From positions 1 to 64,000 of the forward strand of contig JASAMV010008982.1 of the NCBI GenBank assembly GCA_030248065.1: 64,000 nt of DNA. The letters are read 5' to 3'. A model generated the notes under the pieces. The model was not told the DNA's origin. It saw nothing but the letters and a program-made list of their open reading frames with translations, and did no database searches. This document shows positions 47,887 to 62,800 of this stretch, piece after piece. Position 1 is the first letter of the stretch; the number at the start of each line of letters is the position of its first letter. Both the position numbers and the translations under genes were made by a program. Source of the DNA: Rhynchonema sp. JSB1_4 (Eukaryota > Nematoda > Chromadorea > Monhysterida > Xyalidae).

Positions 47887-50800
47887 TCATACACTATAGA
47901 ACTGTGTGGCAGCACTGGATTGCAGTTCAACTTGACTGATCTTGAATCGCACCCGTTTCAACCACGGCTCAAGCGGTGCCTCCTGGTCACAGATGCTGTT
48001 CTCATAAGCGTCAAGTCGGACTCTCAACTGACTGGGCACCACTGAGTGATAGGCAGACAGAATGGGGTGCCACATTGGGTACAGCTGTGGCGAAAAGTTG
48101 AGATATTCAACATGTTGATATGCAATTGATATTTTTTGAAATGCCAATCTTTATACAGTACCTGTGTGAGAATGGCCGATTGGCATTCCTGAAGTGCCTC
48201 GATGGTGTTGAGGAAATGCAGGTTGACCATGTCTGCCAGCTAAAAACGGGGTATGCATCGGGTGGGTGTGTTAGTGCGCACAATAAACACCAGTCAGGTT
48301 TGTGCTTGAAACAAAGAGTCACCAGCTGAAAACGAGTCTACCGTACCACTTTCGAATGCGACAACAACTGCAAAATGGCTGGTGTAATCCGTGACCAGAA
48401 ATCCATCACATTTGCCAATGCTTCGTATCCCAGTTGAGTGTCGGCGTTACGGGCGGCCGCCTACGATTTAGTACCGAGTTTAAGTCACAGTTCCCTGCAT
48501 CTTATAAGTTAATACCTACTTGTTCACAATACACGGTCCAAAGTTGACACAAATGGAACGCATGGAACAGCGCAGACATGTGCACGACGGATTCCTGCCA
48601 ATCATAATATTGCAGACAGAATGGTCTGTTCACATAGTTTAACTTTTTTAAAGTTTCGACATGCGACATTGAAAGCAGCTCACCTTGCTCTGTTCGGCAA
48701 ATCCAGCGAGCACGAACTGTATCTGGTCAGCGATGTGCTGCGATGACTCAATAGGTACGGGTGGAACATCACATGCGGCGCCGGTTGACTGCAGTGCACC
48801 TAACAGCACCCAGGACAGAACACGAACGTGCTCGACGCACTCAACGAACTCAGCTGGCCTGCATAGAGTAAGTATGTAGATTGAATAAATTCCGAGGTCG
48901 CTGTATTGTTTGATACAGAGTGCAGGGATCAACATCAAGGTACATAGTCCCACGTACCCCTGTTGTGTGACCGAGGGCGGTGTCAAGAGCCAAGGCAAGT
49001 ATCGCAGCACAGTCCTCGGGTCTCGTCCACTGCCACGAGCAATCTCGATGGCGACGTACTGCGACAGACCGGCCTTCAGGTCACCACCCAGTGTGTCCTC
49101 CCGGAAACGCAGCTCGCGTGCCAAACTCTGCAAAATGCGGCACGGTAAAAACAGAAACTGGTGGGATTTATGGTCAAAAGCAGTGCAAAAAAGTGTAACA
49201 CCAACCTTAATTCGGTTCAAAATGTGCAAATCGGCAACGAAATCCACAAAGTCCTGGATGCACGGCCGACCGCATTCAGCTGCTCCTGTAACACAGCCCA
49301 CAATCAACGCATCTTTCCTCTGATCAAAATTTACAGTTAAGCAGAAGAAACGCCATCCGCCAAACCGACCAGTGTTGTAAACTTGATCTTCCAACTCAGA
49401 CGAGACGCACTCTCCACAATCTTGAAGTATCAGATTCAACAATACTAAGTAGTTGCTTTCCGGCAAATTGATCTTAAATTTGACCGCTTGGAGCAACTGA
49501 TTGACACACGCTCGCGATATGCATTGTCGGTCACGGTCCTGGGCGCATACATACAGTAGTCTATTGGTATGTAATTGATATACTTTTTTTCAGAAAAAAA
49601 ATCAGTGTCTAACCTTTGTGAAGGCGCGATTGCAGGCCGTGCAGATGTTCAACAGATCGGCCAGTTTGACTGGCGTCATTTCCAATGCTTGACTAATCAG
49701 TTTGGCAAATGATTCGGCCAGACTTGGGCTTCCCTGAAACATAAAAGGCATTCAAATCAAACAAATTGGCGTCCTGAAAAAGTGCAAAATGCTGTCAAAC
49801 CTTGATCGAGCCGAAATTCTGCACTTTGAACAAATAGTTCATGATGACGGCGAAGCTGTCGAAATGTGCGGCGATGCCTTCTTGTGTGACCTAAAGACAC
49901 AACAGATCAGTGATCCAGGAACAGCAGAAACAAAAAACGAATAAAGTACATGATTTCGGAAACGATCTCACCTCCAACATGTATCGTCTGAGAAAGTTGT
50001 CAAACAGCGGGACGACGGCAGCCCATTGCAGCATGTACAAGTCGGTCGGCACACAGACCAGGTAAGACGCCAAGTTGGTCACCAGACGCCGCATACGAGT
50101 GCACCAGTGCACTTGCAGGTTCTGGTGATGTTTTTATAAATTACATTCTAGCTATGTATATAGAAATTCTACAATCAAGCGAGTACCTCGAACAACTGCT
50201 GCAGCACAGTGATTGGTGTCAGCTCTGAGAAGTCGCCCAGTGCGATCACCATCGCTTTGAAGAATCCCGGGTCTTCGATGTGCGTTTGGAACAACTGGAA
50301 CGGCGGTTCAAAATTATGACTGTTCTAGTACAACCGACAAATCAATAGTAAATGAACCTGAAGAAAGAGCGCATTGGGCGCCAATTGATGCAGTACCACT
50401 CTGATGAATTGTCTGGCCACACTGCGCGTGTTACCCGGCACAAACACATTCGACTCGCCTTGCCAGGTGTACATCACGTGACTCGACAGTCTGAGACAAA
50501 AAAGTGTGATGTTTCATGCCATATGTATTCAAGAAAGATGTCAGTGCAAACAGACCTAGCAACACATTGCAACACATGTGGTATCTCCTCCGCAGCCATT
50601 GATGGCTCCCTTTGAATGTAGGTGGCCAGACATATCATTGCCAGATTCAATGTCTCTTCGTCATACGACTGCAATGCCTGATTGCATTGGGTGCACAACA
50701 GGAACAGCCGATCGGCCGATGCCACTGCGTCCTGACCGTAGGCCTGAGGGGATGGCAGACGACTGCCGTGACGAGCCTCCAGTCTGCAAACAATCACTCA

Positions 50801-53800
50801 CGCACGATCATGTGTACGGATCTGAGATCGTTGTTGAAAATACAGAACTATCACTTGTGTGGTATACCGCTAGTATAGGCAGGAACTAACGCTTTGATCT
50901 CAAGAAACTGGCACAAAGTACAGTATTGTCCAGAGGACCAACGCACCTTTGCCTACGATCCCTCCTTCTGCCCTGCGAGCCCGACGGTCGACGATGTGTG
51001 GTGCCAGTTGGGGACAACAGTCGGACACCTACATAGTGAGAATGGAATGATCAGGTTGTCATTCACGACAGGACGAACGTGAAACATCAGCCAACCAGCA
51101 TCGTCATGCATTGCGTGCAGCTGTTGTTCATTGGGACTGTGCAGCACCTGTGCGTCCAAGCTCAGCACCTCGGGTGATTGCTGCAGATCGATGGCGTGGT
51201 TGGTTGTCGTCGTGACCTGGTGTGCGGATGAGGATGACTGGTGATGTTTCATGGCTCTAATGGTAGATCGTGCTGAGGTGAAGGAAGAGGCACCACTCGA
51301 AATCGTGAACACCTGCACACGGAAAGGGTGAAGGAAAACAAACAGTGAAAAGGCATGCCGAAGGGAGAAGACTGTGTGCATGTGTACGTGTGGCAGTGTA
51401 TTTGGCATTTCAGGAAAAGTAACGCACAGCATTCAAAAAATTAAAACGGACACATCACTCATGTTTGTAAAATTGTTTAAAGAAGGCAATGTACAGAATC
51501 GGGGCAAGAAAACTCTCGTGTCCTCATAACAACAAGGTGGTGAAACATCTCAGAACACACACAGTGACATGAGTGCACAATGGCTACACAAACAGCAGAC
51601 CTGCACGTCCGAGCCCCTTTCCATTGTTGACTCCACGTGCACTGTGGCCTTGGTCACTTGCTTAATTGCCAAACCAGATGGTTTCGTTAATGGAACCTCG
51701 CCTGGTGTCACTACGACCGTTGGAACGTCGGGCTGGAAAATGGTTCTGAAGCTAAATTTCTGAAATGTGCTTGGTCTGAGAAGGGCCAACGAACCTCGCC
51801 GGGTTTGACAAATGAACGGTCAAACTCATCGATTTGTTGTTTGATTCGAGTCTCCACCGGCGGCTGACGACCACCAACATCATACTCAAGCCCATAGTCA
51901 CCTTCGCTCAAGCTGAAGTGGAAAACAGTATATACCATAAATGGTATGGAATTTTAATGTAAACCGTGAACTTCACACTACACTTTACACACCTGGTCTG
52001 ATGTTCAATCCCGGACTGCACAATACTCATCACAGGTGTTCCTGCATCATCAGTATTGTCCCTCATATCACCCTCGTCAGATGCGGTTGTGGGTCGCAGT
52101 CGTCTGTGACGAGGTCGGGACACTATACCGATTGGAGGCCCCTCGTCGTCAGTTGTTGATGGGGATTCTGCAACAAAAGGATGGAATTGTTTCTAATCGA
52201 TGCAGCATTAAGGTGAGCAGGGGGCAAAACAGTGCTGAAACTTAAAGGGGCTCCGCCATATATACGCGACCGAAACCAATCTCAATGAAACTTGACACCG
52301 TAAGTGGGCTTGGTTAAAAACACTCATGGCCAAGAAAATTTTTCCCCATATCAGCTCCCTGTCTGAGCCAGGAGTGCTAAAAGGTAAAAAATTTTGACCC
52401 TACCTCAGCACCTTGAAATTAAAATATCGATCTGTTTCGCACATTCTTTGTGTGCAGTTTGTTCACAAATTTTTCATAAACGCCTTGGGTATAATTTAGA
52501 ACCATATTCACTTTTTTGGCACTACCACAGCTCGCGCTATTTTGCCAAAACCACGGAAATTTTCGAAAAAAAATTTTCCGTTGTATTTTCCGGTCACATA
52601 GAAAGCACATAGAGTTTTTATATAAAGCAGGCAAGAAAGCCAGTATATCATGCTATTCAGGCGATCAATGACTAATTTTCCACCGCTGATAAGTTTCGAC
52701 AAAAGCTCGCTCAACTGTGGTGAACCTCAACTTTTTTGCCATTTTCTGTGGATCCCAAACACACTTCTATCTCATATTTTCCTATTTTAGTAACAATGTA
52801 CCGAGGTGATATACGGCACGCTAGATAGTAAAAATATAATTGTTGTTAATTATGTGCAAATCTAGGTTGGTCCAGCTGCATCCTTGGAGGTACGAGCAAT
52901 AAATGAATTTTACACAAAATTCATAATTTTAGCAAATTTTCACTTCCGTCATATTTTTAGCCTATCTACAGTTGGGTAGGAATTGTGGCTTTTGCTGTCC
53001 GATGAAGCCCAAACGTTATTGTTGTTCATCGATCAAAATTCAAAATTATAGCTCTAACGTATCTTGAGAAAATTGAGGTCCATGCGTTGGACTTGGAACT
53101 ACAACCGGGCTTACAACAGGACCAGCGTCTGCGGTGCCTTCACTTAACATGATTTTTCTCAGGATACGTTAGAACTAGAATTTCGGATTTTGATCGATAA
53201 ACAACAACAACGTTGGGGCTTGATTGGACAGCAAAGGCCACAAATCCGTCACAAATGTAGGTAGGCTAAAAATATGACGGAAGCGAAAATTTGCTAAAAT
53301 TATGAATTTTGTGTAAAACTCATTTATTGCTCGTCCCTCCAAGGATGCAGCTGGACCAACCTAGATTTGCACATAATTAACAACAATTATACTTTTACTA
53401 TCTAGCGTGCCATATATCACCTCGGTACATTGTTACTAAAATAGGAAAATATGAGATAGAAGTGTGCTTGGGATCCACAGAAAATGGCAAAAAAAGTTGA
53501 GGTTCACCACAGTTGAGCGAGCTTTTGTCGAAACTTATCAGCGGTGGAAATTTAGTCATTAATCGCCTGAATAGCACGATATACGGGCTTTCTTGCCTAC
53601 TTTATATAAAAACTCTACGTGCTTTCTATGTGACCGGAAAATACAACGGAAAATTTTTTTTCGAAAATTTCCGTGGTTTTGGCAAAATAGCACGAGCTGT
53701 GGTAGTGCCAAAAAAGTGAATATGATACTAAATTAGACCCAAGGCGTTTATGAAAAATTTGTGAACAAACTGCACACAAAGAATATGCGAAACAGATCGA

Positions 53801-56800
53801 TATTTTAATTTTAAGGTGCTGAGATAGGGTCAAACTTTTTTACCTTCTAGCCCTTCTGGCTCAGACAGGAAGCTGATATGGGAAAAAATTTTCTTGGCCG
53901 TGAGTGTTTTGGACCAAGCCCACTTACGGTGCCAAGTCTCATTGAGATTGGTTTCGGTCGCATATATATGGCGGAGACCCTTTAACGATGCTGAACACAA
54001 CGCGTTGCATAAGTGTCCCCGAAATATTTGGTGATCTGAATAAAACCAAAAGTAAAGCCATTGTGCTGGAGAAGCCTTGGAGAACACCAGACAAAGTGTA
54101 GTAAAACATATCGTTTGGGTAAATTGTGTGGAGAGGCGCTGATTCAGCAGGTAAGGACAGCGTACGCAACAAGGTGATGACATCGTGGTTGCTCGTTTGT
54201 GAAGACGATGGGATAGCGTCTTGAAGCATGTGGTGGTGAGTGTCCTCAAACAAAGGGATACGGTAACAAGCAGTTTGAAATAAGGATGGTAGGAGGAGCG
54301 TGGAGGAGTAGTGTGGAGGAGGCGTCTGTTTGCTCACCACCGATTGTCTGTTGTGATTCGCTGCTGCATTCGTCGTCATCATCAGCTCCATCTGCCAAAT
54401 CACTCATTGTGTTCTCGGCGACTGCTGACAGTTCCGGCGCCAATGTAGCACCGATCAATGCCAGTTTGGCTGATGGACGGTCATCATTGTCATCTGTGGG
54501 TTGTTGGAACGCATTCACCACTCGCATCGTTGTGATCAGACGACGGACGAATGCACGAAGTTTCTCCGGCGGACGACTGGAGGATGAAGTGCGTCGCGAC
54601 CAGAATCCCCCTCCCGAATAGCGATGTCCACTGGAGTCCTTCGCTCGACTGGCACGACGTGAGGTATCGTGTTGCAACAGCCACGCAGCGTCAGGCACCA
54701 CCAGACTTGACGCTGCTTGGATGGGAAGGAAGGCAAATGCACCGAGATTGTTAGATTGTCAATGATATCATCAACGATAATTCATCAGCTCAGCCTGCTA
54801 TTGCTACAGTAGTACACAACACACGCGCTTTGCGAAAAACAAAATAACGCTGTGATAGTTGGGAAAGATAAACGTAATTGAGTAAACACACATTTGCGCC
54901 AAGAACATGGCGTAATATGTTGAACACAACATGTCAAACCTTCGTTTCGGGCTCGCAAGAACAAAATCGGTTGCAGCTGCATGTCTTGTTCAATCTTGAC
55001 GCATTTGTGCACTTGCGCTTCGAGGGTGTTGGTGACGATTTTCATCAAATCTTGAACCAACTCGCCAAACGGCGCAATCGAGAATTGGTACTGAATTAAA
55101 GATTGATTGGCGATAGAACATTGCAAATACGTTTTTTTGAACAAAAGTGAACTTGGAAACAGTACCTTGTAAAGAATGAGCAACACCGTCCACAGCCAAT
55201 GATGTCGTGTCTGTGGCGTAAGCGCGTGCAGCGAATAGTCGCATTGTTGCGAATCGCTCGCCAGCTTCTGTGGCGACGGTAGATAGCGCAGAAACGACAG
55301 GGTGATGCTTAGCAGTTGCGTGCCTGTAATGGAAATGATGAGTGTTTCTTGGGCTGGGCAAATCATGTACCAACACAACAGAGGAATTGTAAATGTGACA
55401 AACCCATGCCCAAGTTGTTGTCCAGCACAGGAGGCAGACTTGACAGGAATGCGTTGCTGATTACCGAAAACCTGCAATTGCGTCTCAGTCTGTATATGGA
55501 TCGTGCAGTATTGTATGTGTGTACATGCGTGCACGTGCTTTCTGTGGCTGGCAACGTCAACGTACCGCAGTTTCTCAGGCGGCAACGTGAAGCACATCTC
55601 GGTGTTGCTGTAGCCGAGTAGAGTGTTCATGTGTCGAAACACCAGGTTCTGCAAACATATAAGGGTTTTCATTCATCCTTGACGGACCATGCTGTACCAA
55701 TTACAGGCAAACTAGACCAACACGAGCCCGATTTCGAAGGTGGTGTGCATTCAAAACCAATAGAAAGAGAAAATCACCACCCTGCTACTTTGTATTCTTC
55801 AACGCAACATTTCCCAAAATCAGCAGCCAGAATGTTTCACCATTCTGCGAGCTCCGAAATCGAGCTCATGTTGGGGTAGTTTGCCTTTACCTATCCAAAG
55901 AAATGCACAAACGGCGTGATCGAACCTGTTTCTTTGCCATCGCCTTTTCTTCATGGCTGACCATGATGGTTGACTTCAATGACAAGTACTTCATGAACAG
56001 AGACACGGTCATGAACAATGTATGTCGCTCGGTGACGTGACAGTCCATTGCTCGATGCAGGGTGACGCAGAAGTTGCTCTCCTGGTCCGTGAACTCCCGT
56101 AGTTTGCCAAGCGTATGCTCGGCGTCTGTAAGATTGTTGGAACATTAGATTTAACGGAGAACATCCTAAAAATACGGCGACTTACTCAGACCATCACCCG
56201 ATGCATTGCACAAGCTCTTTCGTTTCTGGGACAGACGTGAGACTGAAAAGTAAGAGAAAAATTTATAGTCATGGAATAAATTGAGAAATCTTTCGTTACT
56301 GTGCAAGAATATCCGTAAAACAAGAAGTATGAGCCTCAAAGTTCATGAAATACACAGTTGTCATTCAGTGCATCAAAGCTATCATGCAACACGTTACTGG
56401 TGCACGAGCTGACGCAGCGAAAGCCCAGCCATGCGACGAAATGCAGAACATAAACTAATGGAAAGCTAAGAACAGATGATCGACTTGTTGGTCTTGAAAT
56501 CCGAGAGAAACCGTATAGTCACAAATGAGGACAAGCAAACTCTCAGACGAAGTCACTGTGTGAGATCTTGACAGTGTCGTTGAGAGATGTCCGCAAAGTA
56601 GCAAAGGGTGCGCGTATTGGTGCGAGGTTAAAAAATGATGTGCTGTCGTAGGCATAGTGGCCGTGTCTGACCAACGTTTGTGTGGATGGAATTGGCGTGT
56701 ATGTTGCAGTGACCGTAGAAGGAGGAGCACATAACAGTAGTCTGGTCTCGAAGAATAGATCGTGCCGAACGAGCAGAGTTGTCATCAAAAACGGGCAGCA

Positions 56801-59800
56801 ACCTACACTTGTTGTGATGGCCACTTGCATTCAACGACGTTGTGACCGCCTCATCGTAATAATGACTGGCTACCGTGCTCGTGCCAGACACCCGACGCAG
56901 ACTGGTGGCCAGCTCCCAGAGTGACTCCGACACTGGCAGGTCGTTGGCAGTCGAGAAATCTGATCCGACATCGCTGTCTACACGCGTTCGACCTGCTTCC
57001 CCGTCGGTGTCAGTCCCAGATTCGGCTGTATCGATCTGACACGGTTCGAGTATTTGCGGAATCGGACGGGACCGGAACGGGGGCGGAGATGGTTCGTCAT
57101 CAGTACCAGCGTTCGTTGGCTCCACAGTTTCCCGTCGACTGTCCGGGCTGTCGCTGTGTTGATGTTTCAACTGCGCTGCCGAGCTGATCTGTCGAAGTTT
57201 GTTCGCTTTGAACATACTGGCAAACGAATTGCTGCTCGACGCACGCGAGAAGTTGTAAACTCGGTCCTTGACACTGCTGAATGTGTTCATCACGCGCAAC
57301 AGGGTGACCACTTTCTTGATCTTCTTCTGCGCTTCGTAGGCTGGAATGTTGGCGAACGAACATCGATGCCAACCGCGTCTGGGCGTGCCGCATCGCTGAC
57401 AGCGACCTCCCGCACTTCGCATACTTGCTGCTCGGTTCGCGCGACTTTGAGATGAACGCTGCTGGTCTTTCTTGTTGTCTTTCGACTGACACGAGCGGTA
57501 CACGGTGTGAAACATCAGACAACGCTCACAACGGCCAGGCTTAGACTCTGCAATGCTGGGATGTACATGTAATGGGTTGACTTGTACTGCATTGCAGGAG
57601 AAAACCAATCAAAGGGTCAAACGATCAGATGTAATGGAATGATTTTGAAGCTCAGTTGACACCAGTTTCACGTATACTAAGCAAACCTGAACTTCAAAAC
57701 CAGTACCTACCTCACAAACTGCGCAAGACATGCACAACAACACTCGGTTGAACAAAACATCATCATTTCTAATGATCATCTCTTTAAGCGATTGAATCCA
57801 AGATGCAAGCACAGCAAGCAAAACCAAAACAAAATTCGAACAGAATGCCAAACACTGATCGAACGAAACAAAGGTCCATTTAAAAACACAAGCGTTTAAA
57901 TAAAAATGGCTCAGCAAATGTAACCAAATTACAAAAGCTTCAAAACCACATTGAACACAACGAGCAACATCTGCCACAATACACTCACTGTCAGTTTCAT
58001 GCAGAGCTTCGAGTTCGAATTTGATGATGAGTTCCTTCTGATGTGGCATCGCCTTTTCGTGCATGTGACGAATGATGGAACGCGATGACTCGCAGTCGAA
58101 TAGCGCTTGTTTCGCTCGTTGCACTTTGCGCTGGTACAAATCGCTCACCGGATCCGTGTTCATCAGATCTGTGAAGGAAGTGTCTTCAACTTTTCAACAT
58201 TGGAGGACTTCAAATTGGATTGAATCACCTTGCGCGTAGGCCTGTGTGTTGCCGAGCTGTTGGTTGACGTGCAGCTGTGCCTCGACCGCCAGCGTGTCGA
58301 ATCGTTGCAGGAAAAAGTCCATCGACAACAACTGTTGATCGGCCAGCAGACAGATGAGGGCGTGCAGACGATGTAGCACCAATGGTCGATCCAACAGACA
58401 TTGGTCGAACTGCGTCTCCATGCAGCCGATCAGAGCCTGAATGACGTAATCGTATTGTACTGCTACCCACAAGTTGCATTATGTAGTATTACCTATACAT
58501 ATGTAGTCAACTGCAGCGCAGCCCATAGTTGGAATCGAGATCCAAAAAAAATATTTCAAAAAATTCCCATGAGAACGACTTTCATGTAATATGATTTCCA
58601 ACAATTCTGATCTGCTGCTCTTGAACTAACGTACTCTCAAAGCGTTGGGTCTGATTGCTTCGATGAGCATGAGCGCACGCTGGGCGACTGCGCTGTTCGG
58701 ATCATCCATTGATGAGATGAAGAATGAGAACGCGCACGCCAGGGAACCCTTGGTAAAATGAGATTAAATTTGATATCCGAATTTGGCAGCCAGCCAACAA
58801 CTTGTCCTTAAACTCGACTAACTTGCAGCACAGGATGGTTGCGCACAACGTTTGCTTCAACGAACATGCACAGCTGACTGATCTTTCCGACTGAAACGTT
58901 GCGATTGATTGAAGCCTTGATGTTCGGCACACTATCGGCCATTTTGTCTAACCTCCACAGAATCGTTCGTTCCACTCCTTGCTGGTCATATCGTCGATGA
59001 CAACATGCCAAAACGCATCGGCCCCGATTGGGAATGTGAGACAGTGGAGAATGAGTGGGACACACACCTGGGAATGGTGACAGGCTTCATAACCGTGCAA
59101 CTGAATGACGCGTATTTAAGAAAATGGAACATCCATACCTGCGCCAACTGCGAATAGTCAGAGCGCAGCAGTTGCCACAACTTTGGAATCAGCAGGTTTT
59201 CTTGCGCCCAGATCAGGAATCCGCTGGAACCGATGAATATAGTGAGAAACGGTTGTTACAAAATTAAATTAGCTGGCACACAATTTTTACCGATGTTCTT
59301 TGTGAGCCAGAGCAAGTGCACCTGCGTGCAAGCACAAGTATTTCATGCAACGCAGCAAGTAGCATTGTACATCCGGGCTCGGTTGCGCATCGATATCCTG
59401 CAGAAAGAATGACAATGCCATGCAAAACAAAGACAATAACAAAAAGATTGAGAGTGACCGACCTTCATCAGATTGTAGATCAACTGAAGTTCCGGTGGCA
59501 GTTCCTCGAGTGCGAACTTGAATCGACCCATACTGGTGTTCCAGAACTGACGATGGTACGGACTGGCAGGCTGTTGACCGATCGCCTCTCTCGCCTCGGT
59601 GCCTGGTGATTTCTGACGAGCGCGATCGCCTAAAATTTAGTCTCAGTGTATTTCGCAAGACCTTGTTCCACCTTTTGGGAATAAAAAGAGGAAAAGGAAG
59701 ATATGCATGAGATCCATGGATCAAAACGGGTTGACAGGTGGAATTTATCAACAACTCGATCATCGCAACCAACCAACAGTGAGCGCTGTGGCCACCGAGC

Positions 59801-62800
59801 ATTTTGCCTGACCGACATCCGTCTCCGTCAGGGTTGTTGCTTGCGCCATCGCTGTTTCGATCTGGACAAATATGCAAATTATACCTTTATCCATTTCAAA
59901 GAAGGTGCTATAAGCAATGTATCGAGCGCTGTGTATGCACAGACCTCTTCACTTGGCAGCACTCCAACGTATTCTTCGACGTCGGCGTCTTGCAAAGCGG
60001 CTGTCTGCATTTTGATGCCCAGCTCGTCCATGCCTGGTGACTGTGCAGCGCTCACCTTCTGTCCTTCTGGTGTCAGCACCGTTGGTGACACTGCAATAGC
60101 ACCTCGCTAAGATAGTCGTTTTCTCTTTCTGGTAGTGTCTTTGTCCAGATGCCGCACCTGATTTGCTTGAGTCATACGCCATCTGCAGTTCCTTCTGTCT
60201 GCTGGCCGCAGTCTTGGGTGACAGTTGACCATCGGCTGCCTCGTCCCAATTGTAGTCATCTTCCTCTGCGGCCATCTCGATCTTAATCTCGTGTCGCTGA
60301 CAGAATCGTTCCAGCAGCTCGCAGAGAATCTTATAAGATGTACGGGTTTAAGAACGTTGGAAGAACCATTGGTTATAAAACCAATTATGCTAACCTCGGC
60401 AAATAGCAACTTTTCCTGACAAGTCGGACAGTCGACATAGTCATCCGTGTCTGGACTTGAACACGAATGCTGACCGGTCCACGGCGCGCGACAGATTTGC
60501 ACGACCGCACGCAGTATCTGCTGACCGGTGGGGTTCTTGAACCCCTGGTACTCTTGCAGTTCGGCCAAATCGGCCTGAGAATGAATTTCCCTGATCAGTA
60601 TATCCTCTGTCAAAGAAATGACTCGCTTGCTTCATTGAGCACACCTGTCTGTGAATGACATCCAACAGCGTCGCATAGAACATGGCATTGCACGGCACTT
60701 GTATGTCTTCGTTCTGCAACATGGTCACCCCGGATGGTGGGGGCCGACGCATCGGTGACTCCTCAGGTGTCAACGTAGAGCACGGTTGTGCAGAGGTGGC
60801 AGCCCCGCCGTCCTCGTCCTCGTACAAGTCCACCTCACCCATACTGTCCTACAATTGGCAATAAGAATGTTAAAATGTCACTGATTAATTTAATGAATTA
60901 CTCACCCGCAAAATAATTTCAGTGATCGGCTTCAGAATCGGTAGCTGAGCAGCAGCTGCTTGACCGGTCAGTTGAGGTGAGATTTCTTTTCCGTCGCCCA
61001 ATTCTGAAAAACGCAACGTAGGAACACAGAAAATAATAACTTGAGCAACCTGATACCGTGGCTAACCATAGCTGGATGTTAGGAACACTTGGTGAGCACG
61101 CGAGGCGCCTTCACCAACTTGTTTGAGCAGCAAATCCATCGGGATCGCAATTTCGCATTCCGATAGCAACTGAAACGTAAAGATCCAGTGCCAACAAGAA
61201 CCATTAAGAGCAAGAAGTTGTAGAAACAATAGATGATCACTTACTAGCAGCCAGTCCATTGCCTTCTTTTGCTCATCCAGATCCCCACTTCCCAGCCTGC
61301 GACTGATGAACTGATAGGTTTGCTCGATCGAGAACGACATTGTGCACAGATCCGGCTCGAACAGTTTGCACAACAGGATCTTCAGTTCGTTGAGGTCTTT
61401 CTCAGCGATCTCGTTGCAGATGGCCTGAATATGGCGGCAAGAGAGTGTTAAAAGATCTCAACTGGACTTAAAAGACCGATTCAAACAGCCGCTTGTCACA
61501 CGCAGACAGACCTCCAACCATTCGGGCATTATCTTGTCCCATGTCTCAAACGAGATGACGTCATACGGCTGCAGGGACAACACCTTGTTGAGACCTTCCT
61601 TTATCTGTTCAAGTCGAGTCGAGATCTTGTCCCAGAGGCCTCCGACCTGGAAGTCTTTAGTGATATGAGTCCTTGTTTGTCTCATTTTTAAAAAAGAACA
61701 GACCTTGGCATAATCAGGTGGTGTCGGTAAGAGACATTGCAGAAACACTTCATAGTGTTCCTTGACAGCTCCCTGCAGCCATTGACAGGCAAAGTCCGTC
61801 TTCAACTGCTCCAGTGTGGCTCCCATCGGGTCATTGGGCAGCAGAGCTGTAGTGCCGAACCATTGGAATACCTGTTAAGTGGATGGGGTGTTGCAATGGG
61901 TTACTTCTCCAGGGGATCTCTAACTTCTCACCATGGACATCAGGTATCCGACAGCTTCGTCCGGGCATTCCTTTGTGTTCGAACAGAGTCCGGCCAACAT
62001 CCAGATGCCGTATCGTGACATCATTCGTTTTTCGTCCGCCATTTCGTCGACCTCAACGCCGATCGCCTTAAAGAGTGTGTCTGACGTTTGCAAACCAGCT
62101 CAAGAGCAACGGAACTATCAAGTTCGAATGAACAATACTGCATTTGAGCAGTTCGATTGCTTTCCTTCTAACTGTACATGTCTGTTCATCGTGAAACTGC
62201 TCAGTTGTTCATTCGAACTCGCGCTTTGCTGCTGCAGCAGATCATCGAAAATATTACGGCGCTCATGTGCGTCTCAAAAGAAATTGCAGAGTAGCAAAAA
62301 CATATTGATCAGTGCAAAAAATAAAAATCCCAAAGTTTGAAATCCCTCAAGTAATAATGTGAATGTGAGGCTGGCGGACGAACAACAATCTCAAATTGGT
62401 TGACTACTTTCTGGATGGAGTGCTCTGTGGGACTCTGAAGTGTGAGAAGACCACATAAGCCTTTGAGATGGAAGCCGCAGCAAAGATCAAAGAAAATAAT
62501 GGAATTGGAAGCAAAAAATAAAAGAAGACCAATGAAACAAAGAAACGCAATGAAAGATAATGAAACCAAGCAAACTGAATCCCGCAAGGGTATTGGCATG
62601 CAACAACGGGAATCGAGTAGGCCGGGAAGTGACTCAGCAGTTTTGAATGGATTGAGGATTTGGAAGCTCTTTTGACCATGAACCAATTCCCGGCAGCCGC
62701 TTAGGTTGATGGACGGGACAGCCACGCCAAGTAACAATTGGTGCACACGCTCAGCCATACGTTGCGTCTGCTTTGCGCCATTGACGGAGGCAACAGACAG

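Larger units (their letters stand above)
44860..48527. repeat. segmental duplication, copy 2 (complete)
   Basis: This copy holds the complete KCTD gene, the 1,023-base segment absent from copy 1 and the true 3' end of UNC79. Its right boundary, 48527, coincides with the splice donor of the fourth-last UNC79 exon; beyond it the UNC79 gene continues normally, which marks copy 2 as the ancestral arrangement. Confidence 0.9.
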
